Positions 33,963 to 42,393 of a DNA stretch of 64,000 nucleotides are shown here, piece by piece. Below the pieces are notes generated by a model. It ran no database searches and was not told the DNA's origin. It saw only the letters and a program-made list of their open reading frames with translations. The position numbers were made by a program, and so were the translations under genes. How positions within the stretch are numbered: the stretch's first letter is position 1; each line of letters opens with the position of its first letter. The DNA comes from Burkholderia sp. FERM BP-3421 (GTDB lineage: Bacteria > Pseudomonadota > Gammaproteobacteria > Burkholderiales > Burkholderiaceae), in NCBI RefSeq assembly GCF_028657905.1, contig NZ_CP117782.1, positions 62,001 through 126,000 of the forward strand, read 5' to 3'.

Positions 33963-34931
33963 ATGGAACTGATCTTTCGTGGCAAGACGCTGGATACCGG
34001 TTCGGCGCGGGTCGGCGCGCTGCACGCGTCGAACGGCATCCTCGACGATGTGTCCGCGCAGCATCAGCGGATGCGCGACGAGGGCTACCTGCTGTTTCGC
34101 GGGCTCGTGGATCCGCAGGTGGTGCTCGACGCGCGGCGCGAGATCCTGCTCAAGTACGCGATCGTGGGCGAGATCGACTCGAACGGCCACGACGTGATGG
34201 AGTCGATCCAGCAGACGCCGTCGTTCATCGATCAGGTGAACCTGCTCGCGTTCACCGAGAGCATCCGCTCGGGGAAGGCCTACAACGACGTCGTGTCCCA
34301 TCCGGCGCTGCTCGGTTTCTTCGCGCGCTTTCTCGGCGGCGCGGTGGCGACCTTCGATTTCAAATGGCCGCGCTTCGTCCGCCCGGGCGAGGGCACCGGC
34401 ATCCACTCGGACATCGTGTACATCGGGCGCGGCACGAAGAACCTGTGGTCGGCATGGATTCCGCTCGGCGCGGTGTCGCTCGACGAGGGGCCGCTGATCG
34501 TGCTGGAGCGCAGCCACCGCGCGACCACGCTCGACGCGTACTGGTCCGCCGACGCCGATCGCGACAAGATCGGCTGGCTCGGCGAGGATCCGTTCGCGCT
34601 GCAGGATGCGCTGGGCGGCCGCTGGCTCACGAGCCCGTTCGAGGCGGGTGACGTGATCGTGTTCGATACGCGGCTCGTGCACGGCTCGCTCGACAACGTG
34701 TCGCCGCGGCGGCGCTGCCGGCTGACCTCGGACACGCGCTACCAGCTCGCGCACGAGCCGCTCGACGACCGCTGGAACGGCGACATCTCGAATCCGCATG
34801 GCGGTTCGCAGAAGGCATTCCTGCCGGGCATAATGAAAACGAACGGCAATCGGGAATTCGAGGAGGAGTGGAAGCCCGTCGATGCGCACGGGCGGCTCGT
34901 CTCCGCGGTTTCGAGCGAGGCGTCGGCCTAG
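33963..34931 (+). CDS. Phytanoyl-CoA dioxygenase-family Fe(II)/2-oxoglutarate enzyme
   Basis: A 322-residue PhyH-type oxygenase. The iron ligands are readable: His148-x-Asp150 in GTGIHSDIVY and His240 in TRLVHGSLDN, and a 2OG-binding Arg follows in RRCRLTSDTRY. The ATG comes 7 bp after the desaturase stop, behind a GAGGAG ribosome binding site, so the two are tightly coupled. It probably hydroxylates, desaturates or cyclises the product of the preceding enzymes. Bacterial PhyH proteins mostly act in secondary metabolism. Confidence 0.88.
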   Translation: MELIFRGKTLDTGSARVGALHASNGILDDVSAQHQRMRDEGYLLFRGLVDPQVVLDARREILLKYAIVGEIDSNGHDVMESIQQTPSFIDQVNLLAFTESIRSGKAYNDVVSHPALLGFFARFLGGAVATFDFKWPRFVRPGEGTGIHSDIVYIGRGTKNLWSAWIPLGAVSLDEGPLIVLERSHRATTLDAYWSADADRDKIGWLGEDPFALQDALGGRWLTSPFEAGDVIVFDTRLVHGSLDNVSPRRRCRLTSDTRYQLAHEPLDDRWNGDISNPHGGSQKAFLPGIMKTNGNREFEEEWKPVDAHGRLVSAVSSEASA

Positions 34932-34988
34932 CGGCCCGGCCGCATCGAGCGCGCGCCCACCGGCCGGAGCGGGCTTACCGGAGATTCC

Positions 34989-35942
34989 ATGAACGCCACC
35001 GAGTTGCGTGAGGCGCGGCCGTCGTCGTTGCCGGGCGCGGTCCTGCTGATGGTTGCCGCCACCGCGCTGTGGGGCGTCTCGTTCGTCGCGCCGCTCGTGC
35101 TGAACGCGTACACGCCGCTCGCGATCACCTTCGGCCGGTTCTTCTTCTATGGGCTGGTCTCCCTCGCGCTGCTGCTCGTGCGCTATCGCGCGCAGCCGCT
35201 CGGGCTCGCGGGGTGGGCGCGCGCCGCCGCGTACGGGTTGGCCGGCAACATCCTGTTCTCGCTCCTGGTCAGCTTCGGCGTGCAGGACACGGGCGCGGAG
35301 GTCGTGATCCCGATCATCGGGCTGCTGCCGATCTGCGTGTCGGTCGCGGGCGGCCGCGCGCTGTCCGCGGCGGCCTGGCGGCGGCTCGCCGTGCCGCTCG
35401 CGCTGGTCACGCTCGGGCTCGCGCTGGTGCTCGTGGTCCAGCGCGGCGGGCTCGTGCGCGACGCGCGGCTGTCGTGGCCGGGCGTGGCCGCGGCGGCGGC
35501 GACGGTCGTCATCTGGACGGCGTATGCGCTGTCGAATGCGCGCTTCCTGCGCGCGCATCCGTCGGTGTCCGGTGCGCACTGGTCCTGCGCGATCGGCGTG
35601 GCGACCTTCGCGCTCGCGCTCGTGCTGGCCGCGTGGCAGGCGCTCGCGACCGGCGCGGGCGTCTGGCGCACGGCCCAGACGCCGGCCCAGAGTCCCGCGC
35701 TGTTCGCGGCCGTGACGCTGGTGCTGGGCGTGGGCGGGTCGTGGCTCGCCACGATCTGTTTCAACCGCGCATCGAGCCTGCTGCCGATGAGCCTCGTGGG
35801 TCAGTTGATCGTGCTCGAAACCCTGTTTGGCATCGCCTACGCATGCCTCTACCGGAACACGCTGCCGCCCGCGCCGCAGGCGCTCGGGATGGCGCTCGTG
35901 CTCGCCGGCCTGTGGCGCGCGGCGCGCACGCGCTTCACATGA
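34989..35942 (+). CDS. EamA/DMT-family transporter
   Basis: A 317-residue inner-membrane protein with ten predicted helices arranged as two EamA repeats (first LLMVAATALWGVSFVAPLVL near residue 18; second AAATVVIWTAYALSNARF near 175). DMT exporters commonly pump out amino acids or small metabolites. Its place in the oxygenase operon suggests that it exports, and protects against, the pathway product. Confidence 0.87.
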   Translation: MNATELREARPSSLPGAVLLMVAATALWGVSFVAPLVLNAYTPLAITFGRFFFYGLVSLALLLVRYRAQPLGLAGWARAAAYGLAGNILFSLLVSFGVQDTGAEVVIPIIGLLPICVSVAGGRALSAAAWRRLAVPLALVTLGLALVLVVQRGGLVRDARLSWPGVAAAAATVVIWTAYALSNARFLRAHPSVSGAHWSCAIGVATFALALVLAAWQALATGAGVWRTAQTPAQSPALFAAVTLVLGVGGSWLATICFNRASSLLPMSLVGQLIVLETLFGIAYACLYRNTLPPAPQALGMALVLAGLWRAARTRFT

Positions 35943-35993
35943 CGCCGCTTCATCACGACAGACCAGGCGCGCGCAGCGCGAGGGACCGAAGCC

Positions 35994-36848
35994 ATGGCAC
36001 GACGCGATCCACGCAATCTTTCGGCGTTCTGGACGCTGCCGACGCTGCCGGGCGTCGAATTCCTGCACGCGCGCTATGCGACGCTGACGTTCGCGCCGCA
36101 CGTGCACGAGGAACTGGTGATCGGCATGACGGAGGGCGGCGCGGGTTACTTCACGACCAACGGTCGCGAGCACATCGCGACGGGCGACACGCTGATCCTG
36201 TTCAATCCGGACGAGCCGCACCACGGCGGCGTGGCCGAAGGCGGGCAGTGGCAGTATCGCGCGCTGTACCTGAAGCCCGAGGCGCTGGAACGATTGCGGC
36301 TTCAGATCACGGAGTCGAACCGGCCCGCGTATTTCTCCGCGAGCAATGTCGCCGACGCCGCGCTGGTCGGCCGCGCGCTCGACTTCCATCGCGCCGCGCA
36401 GCCGGGCGCGGCGGCGCTGGCGCTGGAAACGGGCCTGCTCGACCTGATGGCGGGCGCGATCCTGCGCCACGGCGACCTCAAGGCGCGCCTGCCGCGTTGC
36501 GGCCGCGCGGAGCCGGTCATCGGCAAGATCAAGGACTACATCCACGCGCATTACGCGGCCGACGTGCAACTGGGCGATCTCGCGTCGCTCGCCGGCATGT
36601 CGGCGTTCCAGGTGCTGCGCGCGTTTCGCAAGCAGACCGGGCTGACGCCGCACGCCTACCTCAACCAGGTGCGTCTCGCCAAATCCAAGGCGCTGATTTC
36701 CAGCGGCTGCCCATTGACCGATGTCGCGATCACGGTCGGGTTCTTCGACCAGAGCCACCTGGTGCGGCACTTCAAGCGCAGCTTCGGCATCACGCCGGGA
36801 CAGTTCGTGTGCGAACCCCGGCAAGCGGCCGCCGCGCCCGCGTTCTGA
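35994..36848 (+). CDS. AraC-family transcriptional regulator
   Basis: A 284-residue regulator with cupin sensor domain (LTFAPHVHEELVIGMTEGG near residue 27, FNPDEPHHGGVAEGGQW near 67) and C-terminal double HTH (VQLGDLASLAGMSAFQVLRA; CPLTDVAITVGFFDQSHLVR), ending KRSFGITPGQF. Last gene of the oxygenase operon, 51 bp after the exporter gene. AraC genes with a DMT or LysE exporter often answer to the exported compound. Confidence 0.9.
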   Translation: MARRDPRNLSAFWTLPTLPGVEFLHARYATLTFAPHVHEELVIGMTEGGAGYFTTNGREHIATGDTLILFNPDEPHHGGVAEGGQWQYRALYLKPEALERLRLQITESNRPAYFSASNVADAALVGRALDFHRAAQPGAAALALETGLLDLMAGAILRHGDLKARLPRCGRAEPVIGKIKDYIHAHYAADVQLGDLASLAGMSAFQVLRAFRKQTGLTPHAYLNQVRLAKSKALISSGCPLTDVAITVGFFDQSHLVRHFKRSFGITPGQFVCEPRQAAAAPAF

Positions 36849-36864
36849 GCGGCGGCGCGGTGCG

Positions 36865-38136
36865 TCATGGCGTCAGCCGCTCCGGATCGCGCGGCACGAA
36901 CGCGGCTTCCTTGACGCTCGCGAGCCCGAGCAGCTTCGCGATCACGCGTTCGACGCCGAGCCCGAACCCGCCGTGCGGCGGGCAGCCGTAGCGGAAGGTG
37001 TCGAGGTAGGGCGCGAGCGTCTCCGGATCGATGCCCTTGTCGATCGCCTGCGCGCGCACCCTCTCGTAGCGATGCTCGCGCAGCGCGCCCGTGGTGATTT
37101 CCAGCCCCCGGAACAGCAGGTCGAAGCTGTGGGTCGTGCCGTGCGTGCGATCGCGCAGGTGATAGAACGGCCGTTTCGCGAGCGGGTAGTCGTGGATGAA
37201 GATCAGGTCGTGTCCGAGCAGCGCGTGGAGCAGGCGTTCGCCTTCGTCCGGCAGGTCGTCGTCCGCGGCGAGCGGCATGCCGTGCTGCGCGAGCAGCGCT
37301 TTGGCGTCGGCGAGCGACAGGTGCGTGACGCTCGGCGCCGGCGGCAGCGCGATGTCGAAATGCTCACGCACCTCGGCCGCGAACGGCGCGAGGCGTGCGA
37401 ACGCATGCCGCAGCATCGCTTCCTCGAAGGCCATCACCTCGCGTACGTCGAACACCCAGGCAAGCTCGACGTCGAGCCCGGTGAATTCGGTCAGGTGCCG
37501 GCTGCTGCGGCTGTCCTCCGCGCGGAACACCGGGCCGATCTCGAACACGCCCGCGAGCCCGGCCGCGATCGCCATCTGCTTGTAGAACTGCGGCGATTGC
37601 GCGAGATAGGCGGTGCGTTCGAAATACGCGACCCGGAATACCTGCGCGCCGCTTTCGCTCGCCTGGCCCATCAACTTCGGCGTGTGGATCTCGGTGCAGC
37701 CGCGCGCGAGCGCGAAGTCGCGGCAGGCCGTCTCGAACGCGCTGCGCAGCCGCAGCATGCACAGCCACTTCGGCGCCTTGAGGTCGACGACCCGGTGCGT
37801 GAGGCGCAGGTCGAGGCTGCTGCCCGGGCCGATCGGCCGCGCCTGCGCGAGCGAGAACGCTGCCACGTCGTGAACGCGCAGCTCGAGGCCGGCGGTCTTG
37901 CTTTGCGGTGCGGCGACCAGCTCGCCCGTCGCGCGGAACGTGGTGCCCGCGAGCCAGTGGCGGATGTCGGCGTGGCAGGCGCGCGCGGCCTTGTCGACCA
38001 CGAGCTGCAGCGGGCCGCCGGCATCGTGGGCGAGCAGGAACTGCAGGTGCTTCTGGTCGCGCAAGGTATCGAGCGTCAGATACAGGCTGACGATTTGCCC
38101 GAGATGGGCGGGGGCTTCGTGGACGGTGATCGGCAT
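36865..38136 (-). CDS. aspS2: Archaeal-type aspartyl-tRNA synthetase (AspRS2, probable Asp-tRNA(Asn) ligase)
   Basis: Class II synthetase of 423 residues with an N-terminal OB-fold (GQIVSLYLTLDTLRDQKHLQ), motif 2 FRAEDSRSSRHLTEFTG near residue 230 and motif 3 GFGLGVERVIAKLLGL near residue 390. It lacks the long insertion of bacterial AspS and resembles the short archaeal/eukaryal type. In bacteria such extra copies are typically non-discriminating and make Asp-tRNA(Asn) for the amidotransferase route. The start MPITVHEAPAHLG was chosen because the longer frame runs into the terminator just upstream. The leader carries an attenuator-like structure. Confidence 0.88.
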   Translation of the reverse strand: MPITVHEAPAHLGQIVSLYLTLDTLRDQKHLQFLLAHDAGGPLQLVVDKAARACHADIRHWLAGTTFRATGELVAAPQSKTAGLELRVHDVAAFSLAQARPIGPGSSLDLRLTHRVVDLKAPKWLCMLRLRSAFETACRDFALARGCTEIHTPKLMGQASESGAQVFRVAYFERTAYLAQSPQFYKQMAIAAGLAGVFEIGPVFRAEDSRSSRHLTEFTGLDVELAWVFDVREVMAFEEAMLRHAFARLAPFAAEVREHFDIALPPAPSVTHLSLADAKALLAQHGMPLAADDDLPDEGERLLHALLGHDLIFIHDYPLAKRPFYHLRDRTHGTTHSFDLLFRGLEITTGALREHRYERVRAQAIDKGIDPETLAPYLDTFRYGCPPHGGFGLGVERVIAKLLGLASVKEAAFVPRDPERLTP

Positions 38137-38169
38137 GAGGGCCTCGTGGGATGAAAGTGACGCGGAAAT

Positions 38170-38199
38170 AAAAAAAGGCACTCGGGATCGAGTGCCTTT
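38170..38199 (-). terminator. Leader terminator (attenuator candidate) of aspS2
   Basis: On the minus strand, AAAGGCACTCG-ATCC-CGAGTGCCTTT forms an 11-bp stem followed by a T-run, ending 34 nt before the aspS2 start. A terminator between promoter and structural gene points to premature termination control. The 5' arm can instead pair with an upstream leader segment. Confidence 0.82.
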
Positions 38200-38220
38200 G
38201 GTGTGGAGCAGGGGGGCTTG

Positions 38221-38295
38221 TCAGCGGCCGAACGCGTTCCTGTCACCCAAAGGCGACATCGGATTATTGCGACGGGCAACGCTGAAATGCGGCAT
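38221..38295 (-). CDS. Putative Asn/Asp-containing leader peptide of aspS2
   Basis: A 24-codon frame (MPHFSVARRNNPMSPLG and a further seven codons ending NAFGR) ends 21 nt before the terminator stem. It holds two adjacent Asn codons, one Asp and one more Asn, the residues whose charging aspS2 would affect. The segment GCCTTTGG within it (38254-38247) is the exact complement of CCAAAGGC (38201-38194), which overlaps the terminator 5' arm. The ribosome binding site is weak, so translation is uncertain. Confidence 0.4.
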   Translation of the reverse strand: MPHFSVARRNNPMSPLGDRNAFGR

Positions 38296-38363
38296 GGGGC
38301 GCGGAGTGGGCGAGAGGGGCGGCCGCGCGCCGTGAAAAGGGCGGCGCGTCAGGGCATCGCATG

Positions 38364-38393
38364 ACGATAGAGCAGAGACGGGGCGGCTGTAAA
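38364..38393 (-). promoter_or_regulatory. Possible sigma-70 promoter of the aspS2 leader
   Basis: On the minus strand, TTTACA (38393-38388), an 18-bp spacer and TATCGT (38369-38364) resemble a sigma-70 promoter. A start near 38357 would give a leader of about 220 nt containing the mini-ORF and the terminator. Confidence 0.4.
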
Positions 38394-38485
38394 GCGGCGC
38401 GGCGATGACGCCGCGCATGGCGCGGGCTTTTGGGGGCCGGTATGCTGTGCGACTCGTTTGTTTGTCGCGGAGCACCCGGACCATC

Positions 38486-39091
38486 GTGTTTCCCCAACTG
38501 CACACCGAACGGCTGCTCCTGCGGGAGCTGCGCCCCGACGACGCGCCCGCGCTGCTCGCGATCCACGCGGATGCGGCGCACATGCGCTGGTACGGCGCCG
38601 ATCCGGTTGCCACGCCCGACGACGCGGCGCGGCTCGTCGAACTCTATGCGGGCTGGCGCAGGATGCCGAACCCGGGCACGCGCTGGGGGATCGTCCGGCG
38701 CGAGGACCAGGCGCTCATCGGCACCTGCGGCCTGTTCAAGTGGAATCGCGGCTGGCGACGCTGCACGACGGGCTACGAGCTGGCTGCGTCCGAACAGGGG
38801 CGCGGCTACATGCGCGAAGCGCTGACGGCCGTATTCGCGTACGGCTTCGACGAGATGGCGCTCAATCGCATCGATGCGTCGGTGCATCCGGGCAACGCGG
38901 CGTCGATCCGCGTGCTGTCCGCATTCGGTTTCACGCGCGAGGGCTATACGCGGGAGGCGGGCTTCTGGGGCGGCAGATATCACGACCTGGTCGAGTTCGG
39001 CCTGTTGCGGCGCGATTTCCGGGCGTTCCCGGGCCGGGCGGGCGTCGAACCCGCGACGTGCGCCGAAGCGGCCGGGGCGGACGACGCATAG
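38486..39091 (+). CDS. GNAT-family N-acetyltransferase (RimJ/RimL-like)
   Basis: A 201-residue acetyltransferase of the RimJ/RimL type, which acetylates protein N-termini or small amines using acetyl-CoA. It opens FPQLHTERLLLRELRPDD. The acetyl-CoA loop is GRGYMREAL near residue 110, and the typical NRIDASVHPGNAASIRVLSA follows. A GTG start at 38486 was preferred since the family alignment begins there; an ATG far upstream adds non-conserved residues. It is divergent from aspS2. Confidence 0.85.
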   Translation: MFPQLHTERLLLRELRPDDAPALLAIHADAAHMRWYGADPVATPDDAARLVELYAGWRRMPNPGTRWGIVRREDQALIGTCGLFKWNRGWRRCTTGYELAASEQGRGYMREALTAVFAYGFDEMALNRIDASVHPGNAASIRVLSAFGFTREGYTREAGFWGGRYHDLVEFGLLRRDFRAFPGRAGVEPATCAEAAGADDA

Positions 39092-39209
39092 CCGTGAGCG
39101 CGCCGCGCCCGGCCGCGCGCTTGCGAACCGGGCGCGGCTGCGCATAAAGTAGATCCCGATCCGCCGCGCGGCCGCGCTGGGCCGCCGTCCTCATTCGGAA
39201 GGGTTCGTC

Positions 39210-39596
39210 TTGATCTACTCCATTCTCGCGATTTTCATCGGCGCCGGGCTCGGCGCGCTGCTCCGCTGGTTCCTGAGCATCGGCCTGAACGCGGTGCTGC
39301 CCGAGGTGCCGCTCGGCACGCTCGCCTCGAACCTGATCGGCGGCTACCTGATCGGCATCGCGGCGGTCGTGTTTACCGCCAGGGCGGGGCTCGCGCCCGA
39401 ATGGCGCCTGTTCGTGATCACCGGCTTCATGGGCGGGCTGACGACCTTCTCGACCTATTCGGCCGAGGTCGTCACGCACGTGATGGAGGGGCAATACGGC
39501 TGGGCGATGACGGTGGCCGTCCTACACTTAATAGGATCGTTCGTCTTGACGGGGCTCGGGATGTGGACCGCCCGCGCGTGGCTGGTCGCCGGCTGA
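39210..39596 (+). CDS. crcB: Fluoride efflux channel CrcB/Fluc
   Basis: A 128-residue, four-helix membrane protein that forms a dual-topology dimeric fluoride channel. The family motifs GAGLGALLRW near residue 11, GTLASNLIGGYLIG near 36 and GFMGGLTTFSTYSAE near 72 are present. It starts with TTG behind GGAAGGG. No fluoride riboswitch was recognisable upstream. The DUF190 gene 25 bp downstream is its usual partner. Confidence 0.94.
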   Translation: MIYSILAIFIGAGLGALLRWFLSIGLNAVLPEVPLGTLASNLIGGYLIGIAAVVFTARAGLAPEWRLFVITGFMGGLTTFSTYSAEVVTHVMEGQYGWAMTVAVLHLIGSFVLTGLGMWTARAWLVAG

Positions 39597-39621
39597 GCGG
39601 GCCCCGGGCGGGGAGGTACGC

Positions 39622-39969
39622 ATGGACAGGATCTTGTTGCGCTTCTACGTGCATGAGCATCATCGCCTGCACTGGAAGCCGCTGTGGGAATGGCTGCTCG
39701 AGACCGCGAGCGGGATGGGCGTGGCGGGCGGCTCGGCGTTTCGCGCGATGGCGGGCTTCGGCCAGCATCACGTGCTGCACGCGGACCGCTTCTTCGAGCT
39801 GCAGGGGTCGCTGACCGTGGAGGTGGAATTCGTCGTCAGCGAGGACGAGGCGGCGCGCCTGATCGATGCGGTGTCGCGCGAGAAACTGCGGCTGTGCTAC
39901 ACGCTGATCCCCGCGCGCTTCGGCGTGATCGACACCCTGGGCGATGCGCCGCCGCCCGCGGCGGGTTAG
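39622..39969 (+). CDS. DUF190 protein
   Basis: A 115-residue, PII-like ferredoxin-fold protein of DUF190 (LLRFYVHEHHRLHWKPLWEW, then GVAGGSAFRAMAGFG). Family members are commonly linked to crcB, as here with a 25-bp gap, and are thought to be regulatory. Soluble, no catalytic motif. Confidence 0.88.
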   Translation: MDRILLRFYVHEHHRLHWKPLWEWLLETASGMGVAGGSAFRAMAGFGQHHVLHADRFFELQGSLTVEVEFVVSEDEAARLIDAVSREKLRLCYTLIPARFGVIDTLGDAPPPAAG

Positions 39970-39991
39970 CGGCGCGGCCCCGGGCGGGGCT

Positions 39992-40555
39992 TCAGATCCC
40001 GAACAGCGTCATCGACACGGCGGCGCGCGTGACGATCATGATCAGCACCTGGACGATCACGAACAGCAGGATCGGCGACAGATCGATGCCGCCCAGCTGC
40101 GGCAGCACGCGGCGCAGCGGGTTCAGGAACGGCGCGGTCAGCTGGTAGAGGATCGCCATCGCGGGCGAGCGCGGGTTGAGCCAGGACAGGAAGGCCATCA
40201 GGATCGTCATCCAGAACACGAGCTGGAGCGTCCACTTCGCGAAGGTCAGGAGCGCGACGATGACGAGGGTGGGCGCCATCGCCATCACGTCGACGCCCGA
40301 CATCGACACCATCAGCACCACATAGACGAAGGCGGTCGCGAGCGCCGCGACGACGCTCGCCCAATCGATGCCGCTCACGCCTGGAATGATGCGGCGCAGC
40401 GGCAGCACGAGCCAGTTGGTCGCCTGCAACACGGCCTGAGTGACGGGGTTGTACGGCGGCACGCGCACGGCCTGCATCCAGACGCGCAGGATCAGGGCGG
40501 CCCCGAACAACGTGAAGACGGTATTGAGCAGAAAGCGGGCGATCTCGCCGAACAT
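39992..40555 (-). CDS. YggT-family membrane protein
   Basis: A 187-residue protein with two YggT repeats, each a pair of hydrophobic helices with a conserved loop (YNPVTQAVLQATNWLVLPLR near residue 34; LNPRSPAMAILYQLTAPFLN near 127). The family is often found beside proC-like and YggS genes and is implicated in osmotic response or cell division. Here it follows a ProC-like DUF2520 gene by 75 bp on the same strand. Confidence 0.9.
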   Translation of the reverse strand: MFGEIARFLLNTVFTLFGAALILRVWMQAVRVPPYNPVTQAVLQATNWLVLPLRRIIPGVSGIDWASVVAALATAFVYVVLMVSMSGVDVMAMAPTLVIVALLTFAKWTLQLVFWMTILMAFLSWLNPRSPAMAILYQLTAPFLNPLRRVLPQLGGIDLSPILLFVIVQVLIMIVTRAAVSMTLFGI

Positions 40556-40630
40556 CGTTGGAATCCTTTTTATGCAATCAGGTAGCGGGAGACCGCCGCG
40601 CGACGCGGCGGCACACCGGGCGTCACATTA

Positions 40631-41575
40631 TCACGGCTTTTCCCGGGCGGGGAACCCCGCCGGCCGGGCCTGCGCGAGCGCGTCTTCCACCGTGCGTTCG
40701 AGGGCGTCGAGCGCGGCGGGCGGCGTCGCGCGGCGCTTCGCGAGCGCGATCGCGCGACGGGTCAGCAGCGCATAGAGCGTGGCGTGGTCGCCGCCGCGCG
40801 CATCGAGCAGCGCGAGCTGCTGCTCGACGATGCCGGCGTCGCCGCGCGACACCGGGCCGGCGAGCGCATTCGCGAGGCCCTTGTCGCGCGCGGTCTCGAT
40901 CGTGCCCGCGAGCATCGGCAGCAGCGCGCGCAGCGCGTCGTCCTCGGCGAAGCCGAGCGTGCGCCACAGCTCGACGCATTCGGACAGGCTGCACAGCGCG
41001 AAGCTCGCCGCGTAGTGCGCGGCCGCGTGGTACAGCATCCGGCCGCCCGCCGGGATCGACAGGGGATGGCAGCCGAGCGCGCCGGCGAGCGCGGTCAGGT
41101 GTTCCTTCAGCGCGCCGTCGGCCTCGATCGTCACCGAGCAGCCGTCGATGCGCGTCAGGTCGGCGTCCCCGCCGCCGAACAGGTACAGCGGATGAAACCC
41201 GCCCGTCGCCGCGCCCTGGTCGCGCGCCGGGTCGAGCAGCGCGACGCTCGACGCGCCGCTGCAATGAACGAGCGCCTGTCCCGCCGCGCGCGCCGGATCG
41301 AAGCGCAGCTGCGCGGCGAGCGCGCCGAGCGCGTCGTCGGGCACGGTCAGGAAAATCAGGTCGGCGGCGTCGACCACCGCCTGCGGCGTGTCGAGCGCCG
41401 CGCACGCCGCGCCCGACTCCGCCGAGATCTGCGCGGCGAGCGCCTGCGCGGACGCCGGCGCCCGGCTCGCGACCGCGCTGACGGCGTAGCCGGCCCGCGC
41501 GAAACGGCGCGCGACGCAGCGCGCGAGGCGGCCCGCGCCGATGAAACCGAGGCGGGGAGAGGCGGGGAGGGTCAT
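40631..41575 (-). CDS. Rossmann-like / DUF2520 oxidoreductase-like protein
   Basis: A 314-residue protein with an NAD(P)-binding Rossmann N-terminus (PRLGFIGAGRLARCVARRFA near residue 7) and a C-terminal DUF2520 helical domain (PAGGRMLYHAAAHYAASFAL near residue 176). It is related to pyrroline-5-carboxylate reductase and 6-phosphogluconate dehydrogenase-type proteins, but the specific reaction is unknown. Upstream partner of yggT. Confidence 0.86.
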   Translation of the reverse strand: MTLPASPRLGFIGAGRLARCVARRFARAGYAVSAVASRAPASAQALAAQISAESGAACAALDTPQAVVDAADLIFLTVPDDALGALAAQLRFDPARAAGQALVHCSGASSVALLDPARDQGAATGGFHPLYLFGGGDADLTRIDGCSVTIEADGALKEHLTALAGALGCHPLSIPAGGRMLYHAAAHYAASFALCSLSECVELWRTLGFAEDDALRALLPMLAGTIETARDKGLANALAGPVSRGDAGIVEQQLALLDARGGDHATLYALLTRRAIALAKRRATPPAALDALERTVEDALAQARPAGFPAREKP

Positions 41576-41955
41576 CGGAGGCTCGTCGAAAGGTGGCGAA
41601 AGTCGTCAGTATCGCGTATTCGGCGCGGCCGCTGCCGGGCTGCGGCAGGGTGTCCGGTGCGACGTCTTGTCTCAAATTTGTAATCGTTCATTACGGTGCG
41701 CGGCGTGCGCGCCTCGTGGAAATCGGTAAGGGTGACCGATCGGTACGTAAGCGTTTCGCGAGGTGGCCGGAACAGCACGCCGACGCGGGATCCGGTGCGG
41801 CGGCGGGGCGCGCCGGCGGGGTCCGGAGGACTTGCAATTTGCAACAAATGGGCATGGATCGTCATACGGGTTTTCGCTACATTGCAGCCATACAGTCTGC
41901 AATCAGCTGCTGTGATGTGGTGCGCCATTCCGGCCGCGCCGCCAGGAGAACCGAA
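41576..41955. other. Intergenic, no gene recognised
   Basis: A 380-bp spacer between divergent genes. It should contain promoters for the DUF2520 gene and the small Tyr/Pro-rich protein. An AGGAGA ribosome binding site for the latter is at 41944-41949. No other feature recognised. Confidence 0.55.
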
Positions 41956-42252
41956 GTGAAAAAGCTCATTCCGTTCATTGCCGCCGCCGCGTTGGGTCTC
42001 GGGGTCGTGGGCGCCGCGCAGGCGCACGTGTCGGTCGGGATCGGCATTGGTCTGCCGGTCGCGCCCGCCTATCCGGTCTATGCGGCGCCGCCGCCCGTCT
42101 ATTACGCGCCGCCGCCGCCCGTCTACTATGCGCCGGCGCCCGCCTACTACGCGCCGCCCGCCGTTGTGGTCGGCGGCTACTATGGCCACGGCTATTACGG
42201 TCGCCCGTACTGGCACCGCGGCTACTACGGCCATCCGTACTGGCGGCGTTGA
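41956..42252 (+). CDS. Secreted Pro/Tyr/Gly-rich small protein
   Basis: A 98-residue exported protein starting with GTG behind AGGAGA. The signal peptide (KKLIPFIAAAALGLGVVGAA) ends at AQA-HVS. The mature part is low complexity: repeated PPPVYYAP units, then GYYGHGYYGRPYW and related Gly-Tyr-His repeats. Similar small proteins are common in Burkholderia, usually unannotated. Probable cell-envelope or extracellular location; role unknown. Confidence 0.8.
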   Translation: MKKLIPFIAAAALGLGVVGAAQAHVSVGIGIGLPVAPAYPVYAAPPPVYYAPPPPVYYAPAPAYYAPPAVVVGGYYGHGYYGRPYWHRGYYGHPYWRR

Positions 42253-42393
42253 GGTTGGCGCGCGGCCCGGCGGCCGCGCGCGACGGCGCGTTCCGGCGAG
42301 GCCGGGCGCGCCGTTTGTCGTTTACCGCGGATGCGCATGGCGGGTGAAGCTGGGACAATGGCCGCGTGTCCCACTCCTTGCCTGCTGCCCGCC

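Noticed and set aside
39092..39209. Fluoride riboswitch before crcB
   Set aside because: The conserved fluoride-motif segments could not be found in this spacer.
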